Source of the DNA: Pseudomonas caricapapayae
Lineage (GTDB): Bacteria > Pseudomonadota > Gammaproteobacteria > Pseudomonadales > Pseudomonadaceae
Assembly: GCF_001400735.1 (NCBI RefSeq)
Contig: NZ_LJPW01000157.1
Location: 1-64,000, forward strand
DNA: 64,000 nt
Direction: 5' to 3'
Position 1 is the first letter of the stretch. Each line of letters opens with the position of its first letter. The notes beneath the pieces are model-generated. The model was not told the DNA's origin and did no database searches. It was given only the letters and a program-made list of their open reading frames with translations. Below are positions 9,121 to 18,467 of the stretch, piece by piece. A program made the position numbers and the translations under genes.

Positions 9121-12100
9121 TCACTTGTGAAGGGCCAGCGCCGGGGCGGCAGGCGCAGGGTGGCGTCGATGAAACAGTCGCTCGAGTTGCAGATAAATGA
9201 CTGGCGTGGTGAACAGGGTCAGCATCTGGCTCACCAACAGACCGCCGACCACTGCAATACCCAGCGGCTGACGCAACTCGGCACCGACCCCGAAACCCAG
9301 CATCAGCGGCAATGCGCCGAGCAGGGCGGCGAGGGTGGTCATGATAATCGGCCTGAAACGTGTGATGCAGGCCTCATAGATGGCCTCCTGTGACGTAAGG
9401 CCCTGCTCGCGCTGTGCTTGCAGGGCAAAGTCCACCAGAAGAATGCCGTTCTTCTTGACGATACCGATCAGCAATACCACGCCGATCAGGGCCATGATCG
9501 AGAAGTCCTGCCCCATCATCCACAGCAGCAGTAATGCCCCGATGCCTGCGGAGGGCAGCGTGGAGATGATGGTCAACGGATGTACGAAGCTTTCATAGAG
9601 CACACCCAAAATAATGTACACCGCCACCAACGCCGCGAGGATCAGCCACGGCTGATTGGCCAGCGAACTCTGGAAGGCCTGTGCCGCACCCTGAAAGCTG
9701 CCGATGATCGAGGCTGGCATGCCGATTTCGTTTTTGGCTTGATCGAGCATGCGCACGGCATCGCCCAGCGCGACCCCGGACGCAAGGTTGAACGACAGGT
9801 TCGCTGCCGGGAACATGCCATCATGGCTGATCGAAAGCGGACCCATGCGTGGAGCACTGACTTTGGCCAGCGCCGACAGCGGCACCATTTCGTTGGTCAG
9901 CGGCGAGCGCAGGTAGAAGTAAGCCAGACTTTCGGCCTTGCCACGCTGCTGAGCGTCCAGTTCAAGGATCACCTTGTACTGATTGACCTCAGTCTGATAT
10001 TCGCTGATCTGCCGCTGGCCGAATGCGTCGTACAGCGCCTGATCGACGTCTGCGGTGGTCAGGCCGAAACGTGCGGCAGCACTGCGATCGATATCGATAT
10101 GTGTGACGCTGCCGCCCAATTGCAAGTCGTTGGACATGTCACGAAACGCCGGGTTGCTGCGCAGCTTTTCGGTCAGCCGTTGCGTCCAGGTATTGAGCAA
10201 TTCGCCGTCGTTGCTCTTGAGCACGTACTGATACTGGCTGCGGCTCGGACCGGAACTGAGGTTGATGTCCTGTCCGGCGCGCAGGTACAGAACGATGCCG
10301 GGGACTTTCGCCAGCTTGGGGCGCAGGCGGTCGATGAACTCACTGACCGACACATCGCGTTCGGATCGCGGTTTGAGCGAGATCCAGAAGCGGCCGTTGG
10401 CAATGGTCTGGTTGCTGCCTGAGACGCCTACCGAGTGCGAGAACGCCAGCACTGCTGGGTCCGCGCCAACGATCTTCGCCAGTTGCAGGTGCTTTTCCAC
10501 CATGTCCGGATAGGAAATATCGGCAGCGGCCTCGGTAGTGCCGAGTGCAAAAGCAGTGTCCTGAACCGGAAAGAACCCCTTGGGTATGAGGATATAGCCG
10601 ACTACCGCCAGCGCCAGGGTCAGGCCGAACACCCCGAGCATCAGCCGCTGATGGGCCAGCGCCTTGCGCAAGCCACGCTCATAGGAGGCCAGCAGGCGTT
10701 CACCGAACCCCGGTTTCCGATGCGGGTTGTGTGTGGGCGCGCGCATGAACAGTGCCGCCAGCGTCGGGGCCAGGGTCAGCGAGACAACGACCGAGATCAG
10801 GATGGTCGCCGTTGCGGTCAGCGCAAATTCCTTGAACAGCCGCCCGACCACGCCGCCCATGAACAACAATGGAATGAACGCTGCTACCAGCGAGAAACTG
10901 ATCGACACCACGGTAAAACCGATTTCACCCGAGCCTTTTATCGCTGCTTCGCGCATGCCTTGTCCGGCTTCGAGGTGGCGGTGGATGTTCTCCACCACCA
11001 CGATGGCGTCGTCCACCACGAACCCGACCGCAACCACGATGGCCACCAATGTCAGGTTGTTCAAGCTGAACCCGAACAGGTACATCATCGCAAAGCTGGC
11101 GATCAGCGATACTCCGAGCACTGCGCTGACGATCAGCGTGGCGGACAGCTGGCGAAGAAACAGCGCCATGACCGCCACCACCAGCAGCACTGCAATCATC
11201 AGGGTCAGCTCCACTTCATGCAGCGAGGCACGAATGGTGCGGGTCCGGTCGTTGAGTACCGATACGTCAACGGTTGCCGGGAGCATTTCCTGCAGCCGTG
11301 GCAGTTCACGCTGGATGCGGTCTACCGTGTCGACAATGTTTGCACCAGGCTGGCGAAAAATAGCGATGTTGACGCCTTGCTGGTCGCCGGACCACGCTTT
11401 GACATAGGCGTTTTCCGAACCCGCGACCACCCGCGCCACATCCTTGAGCTGGACAGGCGCGCCGTTTTTGTAGGAAACGATCAGTTGCGCGTAGTCCTGC
11501 GGCTTGAACAACTGGTCGTTGGACGACAGGGTCGAGATGCTGTCCTTGCCATACAAGGCACCCTTGGCCAGGTTAAGGCTGGTCTGTTGCACCGCTACAC
11601 GGATGTCTGCGAGGGTCAGCCCCAGCGCGGCAAGTTTTTCAGGAGCGGCCTGAACACGAATCGCCGGCCGTTGCTGGCCGGTAATGAACACCTGGCCCAC
11701 GCCTTCGATCTGGCTGAGCTGGCGCGCCAGAATGGTTTCGGTGACATCGCTCAGTTCCGTACCGGGCATCAGGCCTGAACTCACGCTCAGGATCAGCACC
11801 GGACTGTCGGCCGGGTTGACCTTGCGCCAGGTCGGCAGACTGGGCATGTCGGCAGGCAGGCGTCCTGCCGCGGTGTTGATCGCCGCCTGGACTTCCTGGG
11901 CTGCCGTGTCGATGCTTTTGTTGAGGGTAAATTGCAGTGTGAGGTTGGTGGACCCCAGCGCGCTGCTGGAGGTCATCTGGGTCATGCCGGGTATCGCGCT
12001 GAACTGCACTTCCAGCGGCGTGGCAACCGAAGACGCCATGGTTTCCGGGCTGGCACCGGGAAGCTGCGCGGTGACCTGAATGGTCGGAAACTCGGCCTCC

Positions 12101-12225
12101 GGCAGCGGTGCAATCGGCAGCCGGGGAAAGGCAATGACCCCCAGCAATACCAGCGCGAAGGTCAATAACAATGTGGCCACAGGATGGTCGATGCACCACG
12201 CCGATACCGAACCTCGGCCATTCAT
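9121..12225 (-). CDS. RND efflux pump inner-membrane transporter (HAE-1/MdtC-like)
   Basis: This 1034-residue transporter has the full RND plan: TM1 near the N-terminus (HPVATLLLTFALVLLGVIAF), a periplasmic porter domain, TM2-6 with the proton-relay aspartates in GFVVDDAIVVVEN (about 400), a second porter domain, and TM7-12. The opening PIAPLPEAEFPTIQV is typical of the MdtB/MdtC/MuxC branch that exports drugs rather than heavy metals. It follows the membrane-fusion gene with a 4-base ATGA overlap. No outer-membrane factor is encoded, so it must borrow a TolC/OprM-like channel. The substrate is unknown. Confidence 0.92.
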   Translation of the reverse strand: MNGRGSVSAWCIDHPVATLLLTFALVLLGVIAFPRLPIAPLPEAEFPTIQVTAQLPGASPETMASSVATPLEVQFSAIPGMTQMTSSSALGSTNLTLQFTLNKSIDTAAQEVQAAINTAAGRLPADMPSLPTWRKVNPADSPVLILSVSSGLMPGTELSDVTETILARQLSQIEGVGQVFITGQQRPAIRVQAAPEKLAALGLTLADIRVAVQQTSLNLAKGALYGKDSISTLSSNDQLFKPQDYAQLIVSYKNGAPVQLKDVARVVAGSENAYVKAWSGDQQGVNIAIFRQPGANIVDTVDRIQRELPRLQEMLPATVDVSVLNDRTRTIRASLHEVELTLMIAVLLVVAVMALFLRQLSATLIVSAVLGVSLIASFAMMYLFGFSLNNLTLVAIVVAVGFVVDDAIVVVENIHRHLEAGQGMREAAIKGSGEIGFTVVSISFSLVAAFIPLLFMGGVVGRLFKEFALTATATILISVVVSLTLAPTLAALFMRAPTHNPHRKPGFGERLLASYERGLRKALAHQRLMLGVFGLTLALAVVGYILIPKGFFPVQDTAFALGTTEAAADISYPDMVEKHLQLAKIVGADPAVLAFSHSVGVSGSNQTIANGRFWISLKPRSERDVSVSEFIDRLRPKLAKVPGIVLYLRAGQDINLSSGPSRSQYQYVLKSNDGELLNTWTQRLTEKLRSNPAFRDMSNDLQLGGSVTHIDIDRSAAARFGLTTADVDQALYDAFGQRQISEYQTEVNQYKVILELDAQQRGKAESLAYFYLRSPLTNEMVPLSALAKVSAPRMGPLSISHDGMFPAANLSFNLASGVALGDAVRMLDQAKNEIGMPASIIGSFQGAAQAFQSSLANQPWLILAALVAVYIILGVLYESFVHPLTIISTLPSAGIGALLLLWMMGQDFSIMALIGVVLLIGIVKKNGILLVDFALQAQREQGLTSQEAIYEACITRFRPIIMTTLAALLGALPLMLGFGVGAELRQPLGIAVVGGLLVSQMLTLFTTPVIYLQLERLFHRRHPAPAAPALALHK

Positions 12226-13388
12226 CGTGCATGCTCCACGTGTGCACTCGCCACATCCGGGACGGGCGCGCTGACCACCTCCACAGTTGCCCCCGGCCGC
12301 AGCCGCGACTGACCGTCGCTGACCAGCGTATCTCCGGCGTTTGGCCCGCTGATCAATGTCTGCTCGCTGTCCTGATAAAGCACCTTGACCGGTACGACTT
12401 CCACTTTGTTATCCGCACCAAGCCGGTAGACGAAATGCTGATCGATGCCACGCTGTACCACTTGTGGCGGCACCTTGAGCGAGTTGAGCTCTACGCCGGT
12501 CTGGATCTTCACCGTCACCAGTTGCCCCGGCCAGAGTTGTTCCGCGGGGTTTTTGAATTGAGCCTTGGCGCGGATCGTGCCGGTGGTTGCCGACACCTGA
12601 TTGTCGATCAGTGAAAGTGTGCCTTCGCCCAGTAGCAGGCCATTTGCAGCGCCGTCGCCCTGATACGCTTTGACCACCGCAGAAGTGTGCTCGGCAATAA
12701 GCCCCTGCAAGGTCGGCAACATCTGCTGTGGCAGAGAGAACTCCACCGCAATCGGGTCGATCTGGGTCACCGAAAACAGCCCGGTAGCATCGCTGACGCG
12801 CAGGAAGTTGCCCTCATCGACATTGCGAATGCCGACCCGACCCGTAACCGGAGAGCGAATCTGGGTGTAGGAAAGCTGCACCTGGGCGGCATTGATGCTG
12901 GCTTCGTTGCCTTTCGCCGTAGCATCGAGCTGCCTGACCAGTGCCTGTTGCTGATCGAAGGTCTGGCGTGAAATGCCGTTATCCTCAGTGAGCTGGCGAT
13001 AGCGTTTAAGGTCCAGCTGCGCGACGTCGAGTTGCGCCTTGCTCTGCGCAAGTTGGGCACGTGCCTGCTCCAGCGAGGCGCGGATCGAACGGTCATCCAG
13101 CGTCGCCAGCAGCTCGCCGGCCTTCACCTGTTGGCCCTCCTTGACCAGCACGCGCGTCAGTACGCCGTCTACCTGAGGACGAATTACCACGCTTTGCAGT
13201 GACAGCACCGAGCCGATCCCTGTGACGAAGCGTGGCACATCCTCGATGTTTACCCTGATCACCTTGACCGGCACCGCCGCAACGGAATTTTTCGGGAGTG
13301 TGGCAGGGCGTGTCAGTTTCCATCCGGCAAAGGCCGCACAGGTGATCAGCAGAACTACGGCGGTGACGGTCAGGGTCTGTCTGCGCAT
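12222..13388 (-). CDS. RND efflux membrane-fusion (periplasmic adaptor) protein
   Basis: This 388-residue adaptor has an N-terminal membrane anchor (about 7-26) and then the HlyD/AcrA layout: a lipoyl half (VKEGQQVKAGELLATLD, about 82-98), a coiled-coil hairpin (about 100-170), the returning lipoyl half (IRSPVTGRVGIRNVDEG, about 177-193), a beta-barrel and a membrane-proximal domain. It is the first gene of the leftward operon adaptor-pump-regulator-kinase. The absence of a lipobox suggests anchoring by an uncleaved helix rather than by lipid. Confidence 0.92.
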   Translation of the reverse strand: MRRQTLTVTAVVLLITCAAFAGWKLTRPATLPKNSVAAVPVKVIRVNIEDVPRFVTGIGSVLSLQSVVIRPQVDGVLTRVLVKEGQQVKAGELLATLDDRSIRASLEQARAQLAQSKAQLDVAQLDLKRYRQLTEDNGISRQTFDQQQALVRQLDATAKGNEASINAAQVQLSYTQIRSPVTGRVGIRNVDEGNFLRVSDATGLFSVTQIDPIAVEFSLPQQMLPTLQGLIAEHTSAVVKAYQGDGAANGLLLGEGTLSLIDNQVSATTGTIRAKAQFKNPAEQLWPGQLVTVKIQTGVELNSLKVPPQVVQRGIDQHFVYRLGADNKVEVVPVKVLYQDSEQTLISGPNAGDTLVSDGQSRLRPGATVEVVSAPVPDVASAHVEHAR

Positions 13389-13586
13389 ATGAAGAAAACG
13401 CCAAATGTCGGTACGGGAGTCATGTTTTTTTACAGCTTCCTTATAGCCTGCAAACCCGGTCAGCAGAATGACTTTCAGCTGTCAGGTTTGTCAGAAAGCC
13501 TCCATCGGGCAAGGCGTCCAGTCAAGAAAAGTCAGCGCCGGACGATATCTATGTTGAAGGGATATTTGTCCAGATGTTTATAAAGT

Positions 13587-13614
13587 CCTAGGAATTTTCT
13601 TACATTTTCCTAGG
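13587..13614. promoter_or_regulatory. Inverted repeat with an Rcs-like box upstream of the fimbrial genes
   Basis: The perfect 8-bp arms CCTAGGAA (13587-13594) and TTCCTAGG (13607-13614) flank 12 bases. Within it, TAGGAATTTTCTTA (13589-13602) resembles the enterobacterial RcsB-box consensus TAAGAATATTCCTA. It lies 68 bases before the first fimbrial start codon. A LuxR/FixJ-type response regulator is a plausible binder; this is inferred from pattern only. Confidence 0.5.
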
Positions 13615-13681
13615 CCGGCTTCTGGCAGTTAATTCTCCCGTCAACTTAACTCACTGTATGAGCCTATGAGTGGAGAACGCC

Positions 13682-14059
13682 ATGAACAGTAAAAAATCAA
13701 CCTGGACAGGCATGTTGAAATCTGTCTTTCTCCGTCAGGGGCTGGGGGTCTTGACTGTGTCGATCCCGTTGCTGGTTGCGCCTGCTATTTCCTGGGCAAA
13801 GGATGGCGCGATTACGTTGCATGGCAGCATCGTCAATAGCAGTTGCGCAATGACCGAGCGTTATGTGAATACGCCTGTTACGCATGCACGAATGCTGCAA
13901 GTTGCGCCTGGGGTCAATATGCAGGTGAGCACCGAACACAATGCGTGTACCGATCAGGCGGTGCCCTTCGTTGCGCAGTATCAGGTATTACCTTCCGCCC
14001 ACAGTGATGGAGAGGCCCTGCAGGTCCGTGCCGCATTGATTACGGTAAGCTATCAATAA
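13682..14059 (+). CDS. Small exported fimbrial-like protein
   Basis: This 125-residue protein has a long N-terminal signal (positive start, hydrophobic core, cleavage near ISWA/KD at about 41) and then GAITLHGSIVNSSC, which resembles the first strand and first cysteine of type 1 pilins. A second cysteine (HNAC) could close a disulphide. It lacks most of a full pilin domain (mature part about 85 residues), so it may be a degenerate or minor subunit or a terminator-like subunit. The start at 13682 follows GGAG; a GTG at 13670 is less likely. It heads the fimbrial cluster with its own upstream region. Confidence 0.6.
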   Translation: MNSKKSTWTGMLKSVFLRQGLGVLTVSIPLLVAPAISWAKDGAITLHGSIVNSSCAMTERYVNTPVTHARMLQVAPGVNMQVSTEHNACTDQAVPFVAQYQVLPSAHSDGEALQVRAALITVSYQ

Positions 14060-14391
14060 CGACACGTCTGTATTGTTTTTCTGTCCGGACTGTCATGTCT
14101 TATTGAGTGGCCGTCCAATGCCCGATCAGCCATCCGGCATGCCGGAGTCGCGCCGCAGAATTATAAAAGCGCCCGTGTCGAATGCAGGCGCACGTACAGA
14201 GGCTGTGCAACTTCCTTATTAGCGTGTCCGCGCAAGACTATGGTTATTCCTACAGACCTGTCCTGCGCGTCGTGTTGTGTTGTCTGCGGGTTAAAAGTTA
14301 TCAAGCTGACAGCGCTGAAACAGAGCGGGCTCTATAGTGCTCGCCGTCCGATAGCGGGCACACACGAAATAACACAAGGAAGGTCGTTAGC
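14060..14391. other. Intergenic region before the major pilin gene
   Basis: These 332 bases separate the small fimbrial-like gene from the major pilin gene. I found no gene. A TATAGT hexamer at 14333-14338 could be a -10 element for the pilin, but no -35 lies at a proper distance. Neither a terminator nor a clear operator was seen. Confidence 0.4.
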
Positions 14392-14976
14392 ATGAAAAAG
14401 CTTTCTCTTACATTGGCAGTTCTGGGCGTGATGGGCGTTGGCATGGCGGGTACTGCCAGTGCGGCGAACAACGGAAAAATGGTCTTTAACGGAACACTGA
14501 CCAATATCTCCTGCGATGTGGGACCGGGCACGGGCGTCAGTGCGGGCACCAACCCTGGCGAAATCAATGTCGACCTGGGCAACGTTTCCTTCTCTGATAT
14601 CGGTGTCTCGAGCGAAAGTCGATTTGAAACGGCTGCGCCTATTCAGTTGCTGGTCAACTGCAGCGCGGGCGCAGAGCAGTACAGCATGGTGAAGATGCGC
14701 CTTACGGCCCGTAACGGCAGTGGTCTGGACAACAACGATGCCAAACTTCTGCGCACCACCGGTGCCGCAGACGGGGTCGGCATCGGCCTGCTCAATGCCT
14801 CCAGCGTCCTGATGGACCTCAGCGGCGCTGAAACCGTCGATACCACTCTTATCAAGGACGGTGCCAGCGGTGCAACTGCTGAAATCAACTTTGGCGCGGT
14901 GTATGTGCTTAACGGCACGCCGACCAACCCGGGTAATGCCGACGGCTTCCTGCCGTTCGTGATGGATTACGAGTAA
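14392..14976 (+). CDS. Type 1-like major fimbrial subunit (pilin)
   Basis: This 194-residue protein has a classical signal peptide (cleavage after TASA, about 24) and a chaperone-usher pilin domain: N-terminal donor-strand region GKMVFNGTLTNISC with the first cysteine, VNCS with its disulphide partner, and a C-terminal beta-strand ending in the penultimate-tyrosine pattern (FVMDYE). It should be exported, capped by the periplasmic chaperone and polymerised at the usher. AAGGAAGG-like sequence precedes the start. The following hairpin (14984-15012) separates it from the assembly genes, typical of an abundantly made major subunit. Confidence 0.88.
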   Translation: MKKLSLTLAVLGVMGVGMAGTASAANNGKMVFNGTLTNISCDVGPGTGVSAGTNPGEINVDLGNVSFSDIGVSSESRFETAAPIQLLVNCSAGAEQYSMVKMRLTARNGSGLDNNDAKLLRTTGAADGVGIGLLNASSVLMDLSGAETVDTTLIKDGASGATAEINFGAVYVLNGTPTNPGNADGFLPFVMDYE

Positions 14977-14983
14977 CCGTGTC

Positions 14984-15012
14984 GGACAGAGCGGGCACGG
15001 CTCGCTCTGTCC
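14984..15012 (+). other. Hairpin between major pilin and chaperone genes
   Basis: A perfect 10-bp stem, GGACAGAGCG (14984-14993) with CGCTCTGTCC (15003-15012), has a 9-base loop and no T-tract. It lies 7 bases after the pilin stop. In chaperone-usher operons such stems often stabilise the pilin message or cause partial termination; that role here is inferred. Confidence 0.7.
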
Positions 15013-15039
15013 TCTATAGAATTCAAGGCGAACACCCGT

Positions 15040-15792
15040 ATGTTTCCTGATTTTTTTCGCTGCACGGTGCTTGTTGCGATGGTGTGCTGGGCGTCCTTTG
15101 TTCAGGCGGGGATCGTATTGAACACGACGCGGGTTATATACCAAGGCAATGAAAAAGAGGCCAGCCTGAGTGTTCAAAACAGTGGCGGGGGGGAAATTCT
15201 GTTGCAATCCTGGCTTGAGTCTCCGGCAGGGGCAGGCACTAACAAAAACACCGCGCAGCCTGTGCCTTTTATCGTGACACCCGCACTGGCACGTATGGCC
15301 GGAGGTGGCAGGCAACTGTTGCGCATTATTCATTCCGGTACTGACATGCCCAGCGATCGAGAGTCAGTGTTGTGGCTCAATGTTCAAGAAATTCCTCAGG
15401 CTGCGGCAGAGAACACACTGCAGATTGCAATACGTCAACGCATCAAAGTGTTTTTCCGGCCTGACGGTTTGCCCGGTGACCCACAGCAGGCACCGGAAAC
15501 ACTGAACTGGCAACTGGCCGATAACGCAACTGTGCAGGTCGACAATCCAGGGCCTTATCACGTCTCCATGCTCAAGGTGTCCATACAGCAACACGACACT
15601 GAACTTGCCAGTCTCGACAGTCAGATGCTTGCGCCTTACCAGCGTCTGCGTATTCCGTTGCGGCGCACGCCGGGAAGTGCACCGTTGATGCTGAGTTTCG
15701 TCAGTATCAATGACTTCGGCGGGCAAGTGTCTTATCACGCGACACTTGCCGATCAAGAACCGGGTTACGCCCGCAAGGCCTTGCCTCGATAA
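15040..15792 (+). CDS. Periplasmic fimbrial chaperone (PapD/FimC family)
   Basis: This 250-residue protein has a signal peptide (cleavage near VQA, about 23), an N-terminal immunoglobulin domain beginning GIVLNTTRVIYQGNEKEASLSVQN, the subunit-binding region VTPALARMAGGGRQLLRII and the conserved LWLNVQEIP strand, then a second immunoglobulin-like domain. The short F1-G1 loop places it in the FGS class that builds rod-like or thin fimbriae. It lends a strand to pilins in the periplasm and delivers them to the usher encoded next. A second chaperone follows the usher. Confidence 0.92.
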   Translation: MFPDFFRCTVLVAMVCWASFVQAGIVLNTTRVIYQGNEKEASLSVQNSGGGEILLQSWLESPAGAGTNKNTAQPVPFIVTPALARMAGGGRQLLRIIHSGTDMPSDRESVLWLNVQEIPQAAAENTLQIAIRQRIKVFFRPDGLPGDPQQAPETLNWQLADNATVQVDNPGPYHVSMLKVSIQQHDTELASLDSQMLAPYQRLRIPLRRTPGSAPLMLSFVSINDFGGQVSYHATLADQEPGYARKALPR

Positions 15793-15923
15793 CCTGCCGC
15801 ATCAACCGTCAGCGTTCACTGTTCAAACCGTTGGGCCTCTGCGACAAGCCGGCCCGGCAGACCTGCGTCTGTGTAAAAGGATTGCGCGGCGCGCGCGACA
15901 GCCGAAGTAGAGTGAAGACCGCT

Positions 15924-18467
15924 ATGGAATGGCGCAAAAAAGATAACAAGGGAGTCATTGCTCAGTTCGCTCCCCCTCACCTCCAACGATTCCAGCCGGT
16001 TATCGGTCTTGGGTTGACGTTGATATTTTCGCTCGGCACGTTCGCGGCTCAGCCTGGCAGCGCCCGTGGCGAGGGGGCCGTCAAATTCAATACGGCGTTT
16101 ATCCAGGGAACCGATCAGCCACCTGACCTGCAGGAGTTTCTACGTACCAACAGCGTATTGCCCGGCACTTATCGGGTCGATATCTATGTCAATCGCAAGC
16201 TGAGTGGCAGACGAGATATTACTTTTTCAAAGAACCCGGTATCAGGCCTGATCGAACCCTGCCTGTCGCTTGAGATGTTACAGAGCTTCGGCCTGGACTT
16301 GAGTCGCCTAGCTCAAGATGAAGCTCCTGCTCAGGCCTGTTTCGATCTGCCTGCGCGTATCGAGTTTGCACGCGTCGACTATCAACCCGGTGCGCTGCGA
16401 CTCACTATCAGCGTGCCGCAAGCCTTCATGTCGCGCGGTACCCGTGGTTATGTTTCACCAGAGCTTTGGGACCAAGGCGAGACAGCCGGTTTTATCAATT
16501 ACAACGCCAACGGCAGCAGACGCCGTAATAAGGATTTGCACGCTGACCAGTATTATCTCGGTCTGCGAAATGGCCTGAACCTCGGAGCCTGGCGATTGCG
16601 CAACGAATCATCACTGGTCGGTGGCAGTGACCGGTCCTGGCTGTACCGCAGCAATCGTACCTTCGCTCAGCGCGACATCACGTCCCTCAAAAGCCAGTTA
16701 ACAGTGGGGGAAACCTTCAGCGACTCGCAAGTGTTCGACAGTGTTCGCTTCAAGGGGGCGGCACTGGCCTCGGACGATGGCATGCTGTCCGACAGCGAGC
16801 GGGCCTATGCCCCGGTCATCCGCGGGATTGCCGAAACCAACGCTACGGTGGAAGTTCGTCAAAACGGCTTCCTGCTGTACAGCGGCAGTGTCTCGCCCGG
16901 GCCGTTTGAAATTTCCGATATCTATCCCAGTGGTTCCAATGGGGACTTGTCAGTGTCGGTCATTGAAGCCGACGGCCGGGTACGAACCTTCACTCAGGCC
17001 TATGCCTCGCTGCCGATCATGGTGCCCTCTGGATCCTTGCGCTACAGCCTTGCTGTCGGCCAGGTCGACAGCAATGACGATCTTCAGGCGTCCCCCGGTT
17101 TTGTCGGCGCAGCCCTGATCTATGGGCTTTCCGAGCGAATTACCGGGTTCGGTGGTCTGCAGTTGGCCGAAGATTATCAGGCCGGGAATATAGGCGCCGG
17201 GGTCAATACCGGGCTGGGCGCGGTGTCGCTGGATATCACCCGATCTGTCAGCCAGACAGACCGGCAGTCGCTCAGCGGTCAAAGCCTGCGGGTACGTTAT
17301 GCCAACACGCTGGACGTCACCGACACCACCCTGGCGGTAGCGGGTTACCGGTATTCCAATGAAGCGTACCGCACCCTGAGCCAGCACGTCAGCGATACCG
17401 ATCCGCAAAGACGTGCTTTTTCCGCTGGTCTGGCACGAGATCGGCTTGAACTGAGTGTTACTCAGATAGTGCCGAGCCAGGCCGCATCATTGAGCCTGAC
17501 CGCTTCCGAGCAGCGCTACTGGAACCTGCCCGGCAAAACCCGGCAGCTCTATCTGTCCTATAACGCTGCCTGGCGCAGCGTCAATTACAGCCTTTCCGTC
17601 GAACGGAACGAGGACTTTGGTCGAAACGGTCAAGCGAGCACGGATAATCGTGTCGCCTTGAGCGTGACCCTGCCACTTGGATCGAGCCCGGGTTCTTCGC
17701 GACTGTCTTTCAATGCGGTGCGCGACAGCACGGGCGAATACAACGCCCAGACCGGGCTCAACGGGCAGGTGCTGGGGGATCGCGACACGTTTTATTCGGT
17801 ACAGGCCGGACGTGACAGCAGCTCTGGCGGCTTTGGTGCAGGGAAGATCAGTACGACCAGCGGATTCGGTCGCTTCGAGGCCGGTTACAGCCAAGGCCAG
17901 GATTACGATGCATTCAGTCTGTCTGCGGCAGGTTCACTGGTGGCTCATGCCGGTGGCTTGAATCTGGGGCAGGCGCTCGGTGAAACCTTCGCCCTGATTC
18001 AGGTTCCGGATGTCAGTGGGGCACGTTTGAAGTCGTTCAGTAACGTCGAGACGGCAGGCAACGGCTATGCGATTTTGCCGTATGCACAACCCTACCGGAC
18101 CAATTGGGTCAGCCTCGACACCCGGCAACTGGGCGCAGATATCGACCTGGAAAATGCCATCACCCAGGTCGTGCCGCGCCGGGGAGCGATGCCGGTGGTA
18201 CGCTTCAGGGCCGTTGTGGGTCGCCGTGTCCAGTTTGAGCTGGTGCGCTTCGACGGCAGCAAATTACCGCTGGGTGCCAGTGTCGAGGATGAACAGGGCA
18301 GGGCGCTGGCGGTGGTCGACCCGGACAGTCAGGCGTTGGTGCTCAGTGAGCAGGATGTCGGCAGTTTGCGGGTGCGCTGGTCCGATCAGAGTTGTCAGGC
18401 CGCATTCTCTCTGCCGCCCAGAGATCCTGCCCGTGCCTACGAGCGGATCAGAGTGACCTGCCAATGA
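15924..18467 (+). CDS. Outer-membrane fimbrial usher (FimD/PapC family)
   Basis: This roughly 847-residue usher has an N-terminal signal region, the N-terminal periplasmic domain beginning VKFNTAFIQGTDQPPDLQEF, a long beta-barrel with plug (SERAYAPVIRGIAETNATVEV), and C-terminal domains ending in RVTCQ. It forms the pore through which chaperone-pilin complexes are polymerised. I use the ATG at 15924; an upstream start at 15831 would add an arginine-rich extension that does not look like a signal. Its stop overlaps the second chaperone start (ATGA), so the two are coupled. Confidence 0.92.
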   Translation: MEWRKKDNKGVIAQFAPPHLQRFQPVIGLGLTLIFSLGTFAAQPGSARGEGAVKFNTAFIQGTDQPPDLQEFLRTNSVLPGTYRVDIYVNRKLSGRRDITFSKNPVSGLIEPCLSLEMLQSFGLDLSRLAQDEAPAQACFDLPARIEFARVDYQPGALRLTISVPQAFMSRGTRGYVSPELWDQGETAGFINYNANGSRRRNKDLHADQYYLGLRNGLNLGAWRLRNESSLVGGSDRSWLYRSNRTFAQRDITSLKSQLTVGETFSDSQVFDSVRFKGAALASDDGMLSDSERAYAPVIRGIAETNATVEVRQNGFLLYSGSVSPGPFEISDIYPSGSNGDLSVSVIEADGRVRTFTQAYASLPIMVPSGSLRYSLAVGQVDSNDDLQASPGFVGAALIYGLSERITGFGGLQLAEDYQAGNIGAGVNTGLGAVSLDITRSVSQTDRQSLSGQSLRVRYANTLDVTDTTLAVAGYRYSNEAYRTLSQHVSDTDPQRRAFSAGLARDRLELSVTQIVPSQAASLSLTASEQRYWNLPGKTRQLYLSYNAAWRSVNYSLSVERNEDFGRNGQASTDNRVALSVTLPLGSSPGSSRLSFNAVRDSTGEYNAQTGLNGQVLGDRDTFYSVQAGRDSSSGGFGAGKISTTSGFGRFEAGYSQGQDYDAFSLSAAGSLVAHAGGLNLGQALGETFALIQVPDVSGARLKSFSNVETAGNGYAILPYAQPYRTNWVSLDTRQLGADIDLENAITQVVPRRGAMPVVRFRAVVGRRVQFELVRFDGSKLPLGASVEDEQGRALAVVDPDSQALVLSEQDVGSLRVRWSDQSCQAAFSLPPRDPARAYERIRVTCQ

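Noticed and set aside
10435-11778. 447-codon open frame antisense to the RND pump gene
   Set aside because: Composition is that of an antisense shadow, and the pump sequence is complete and conserved.
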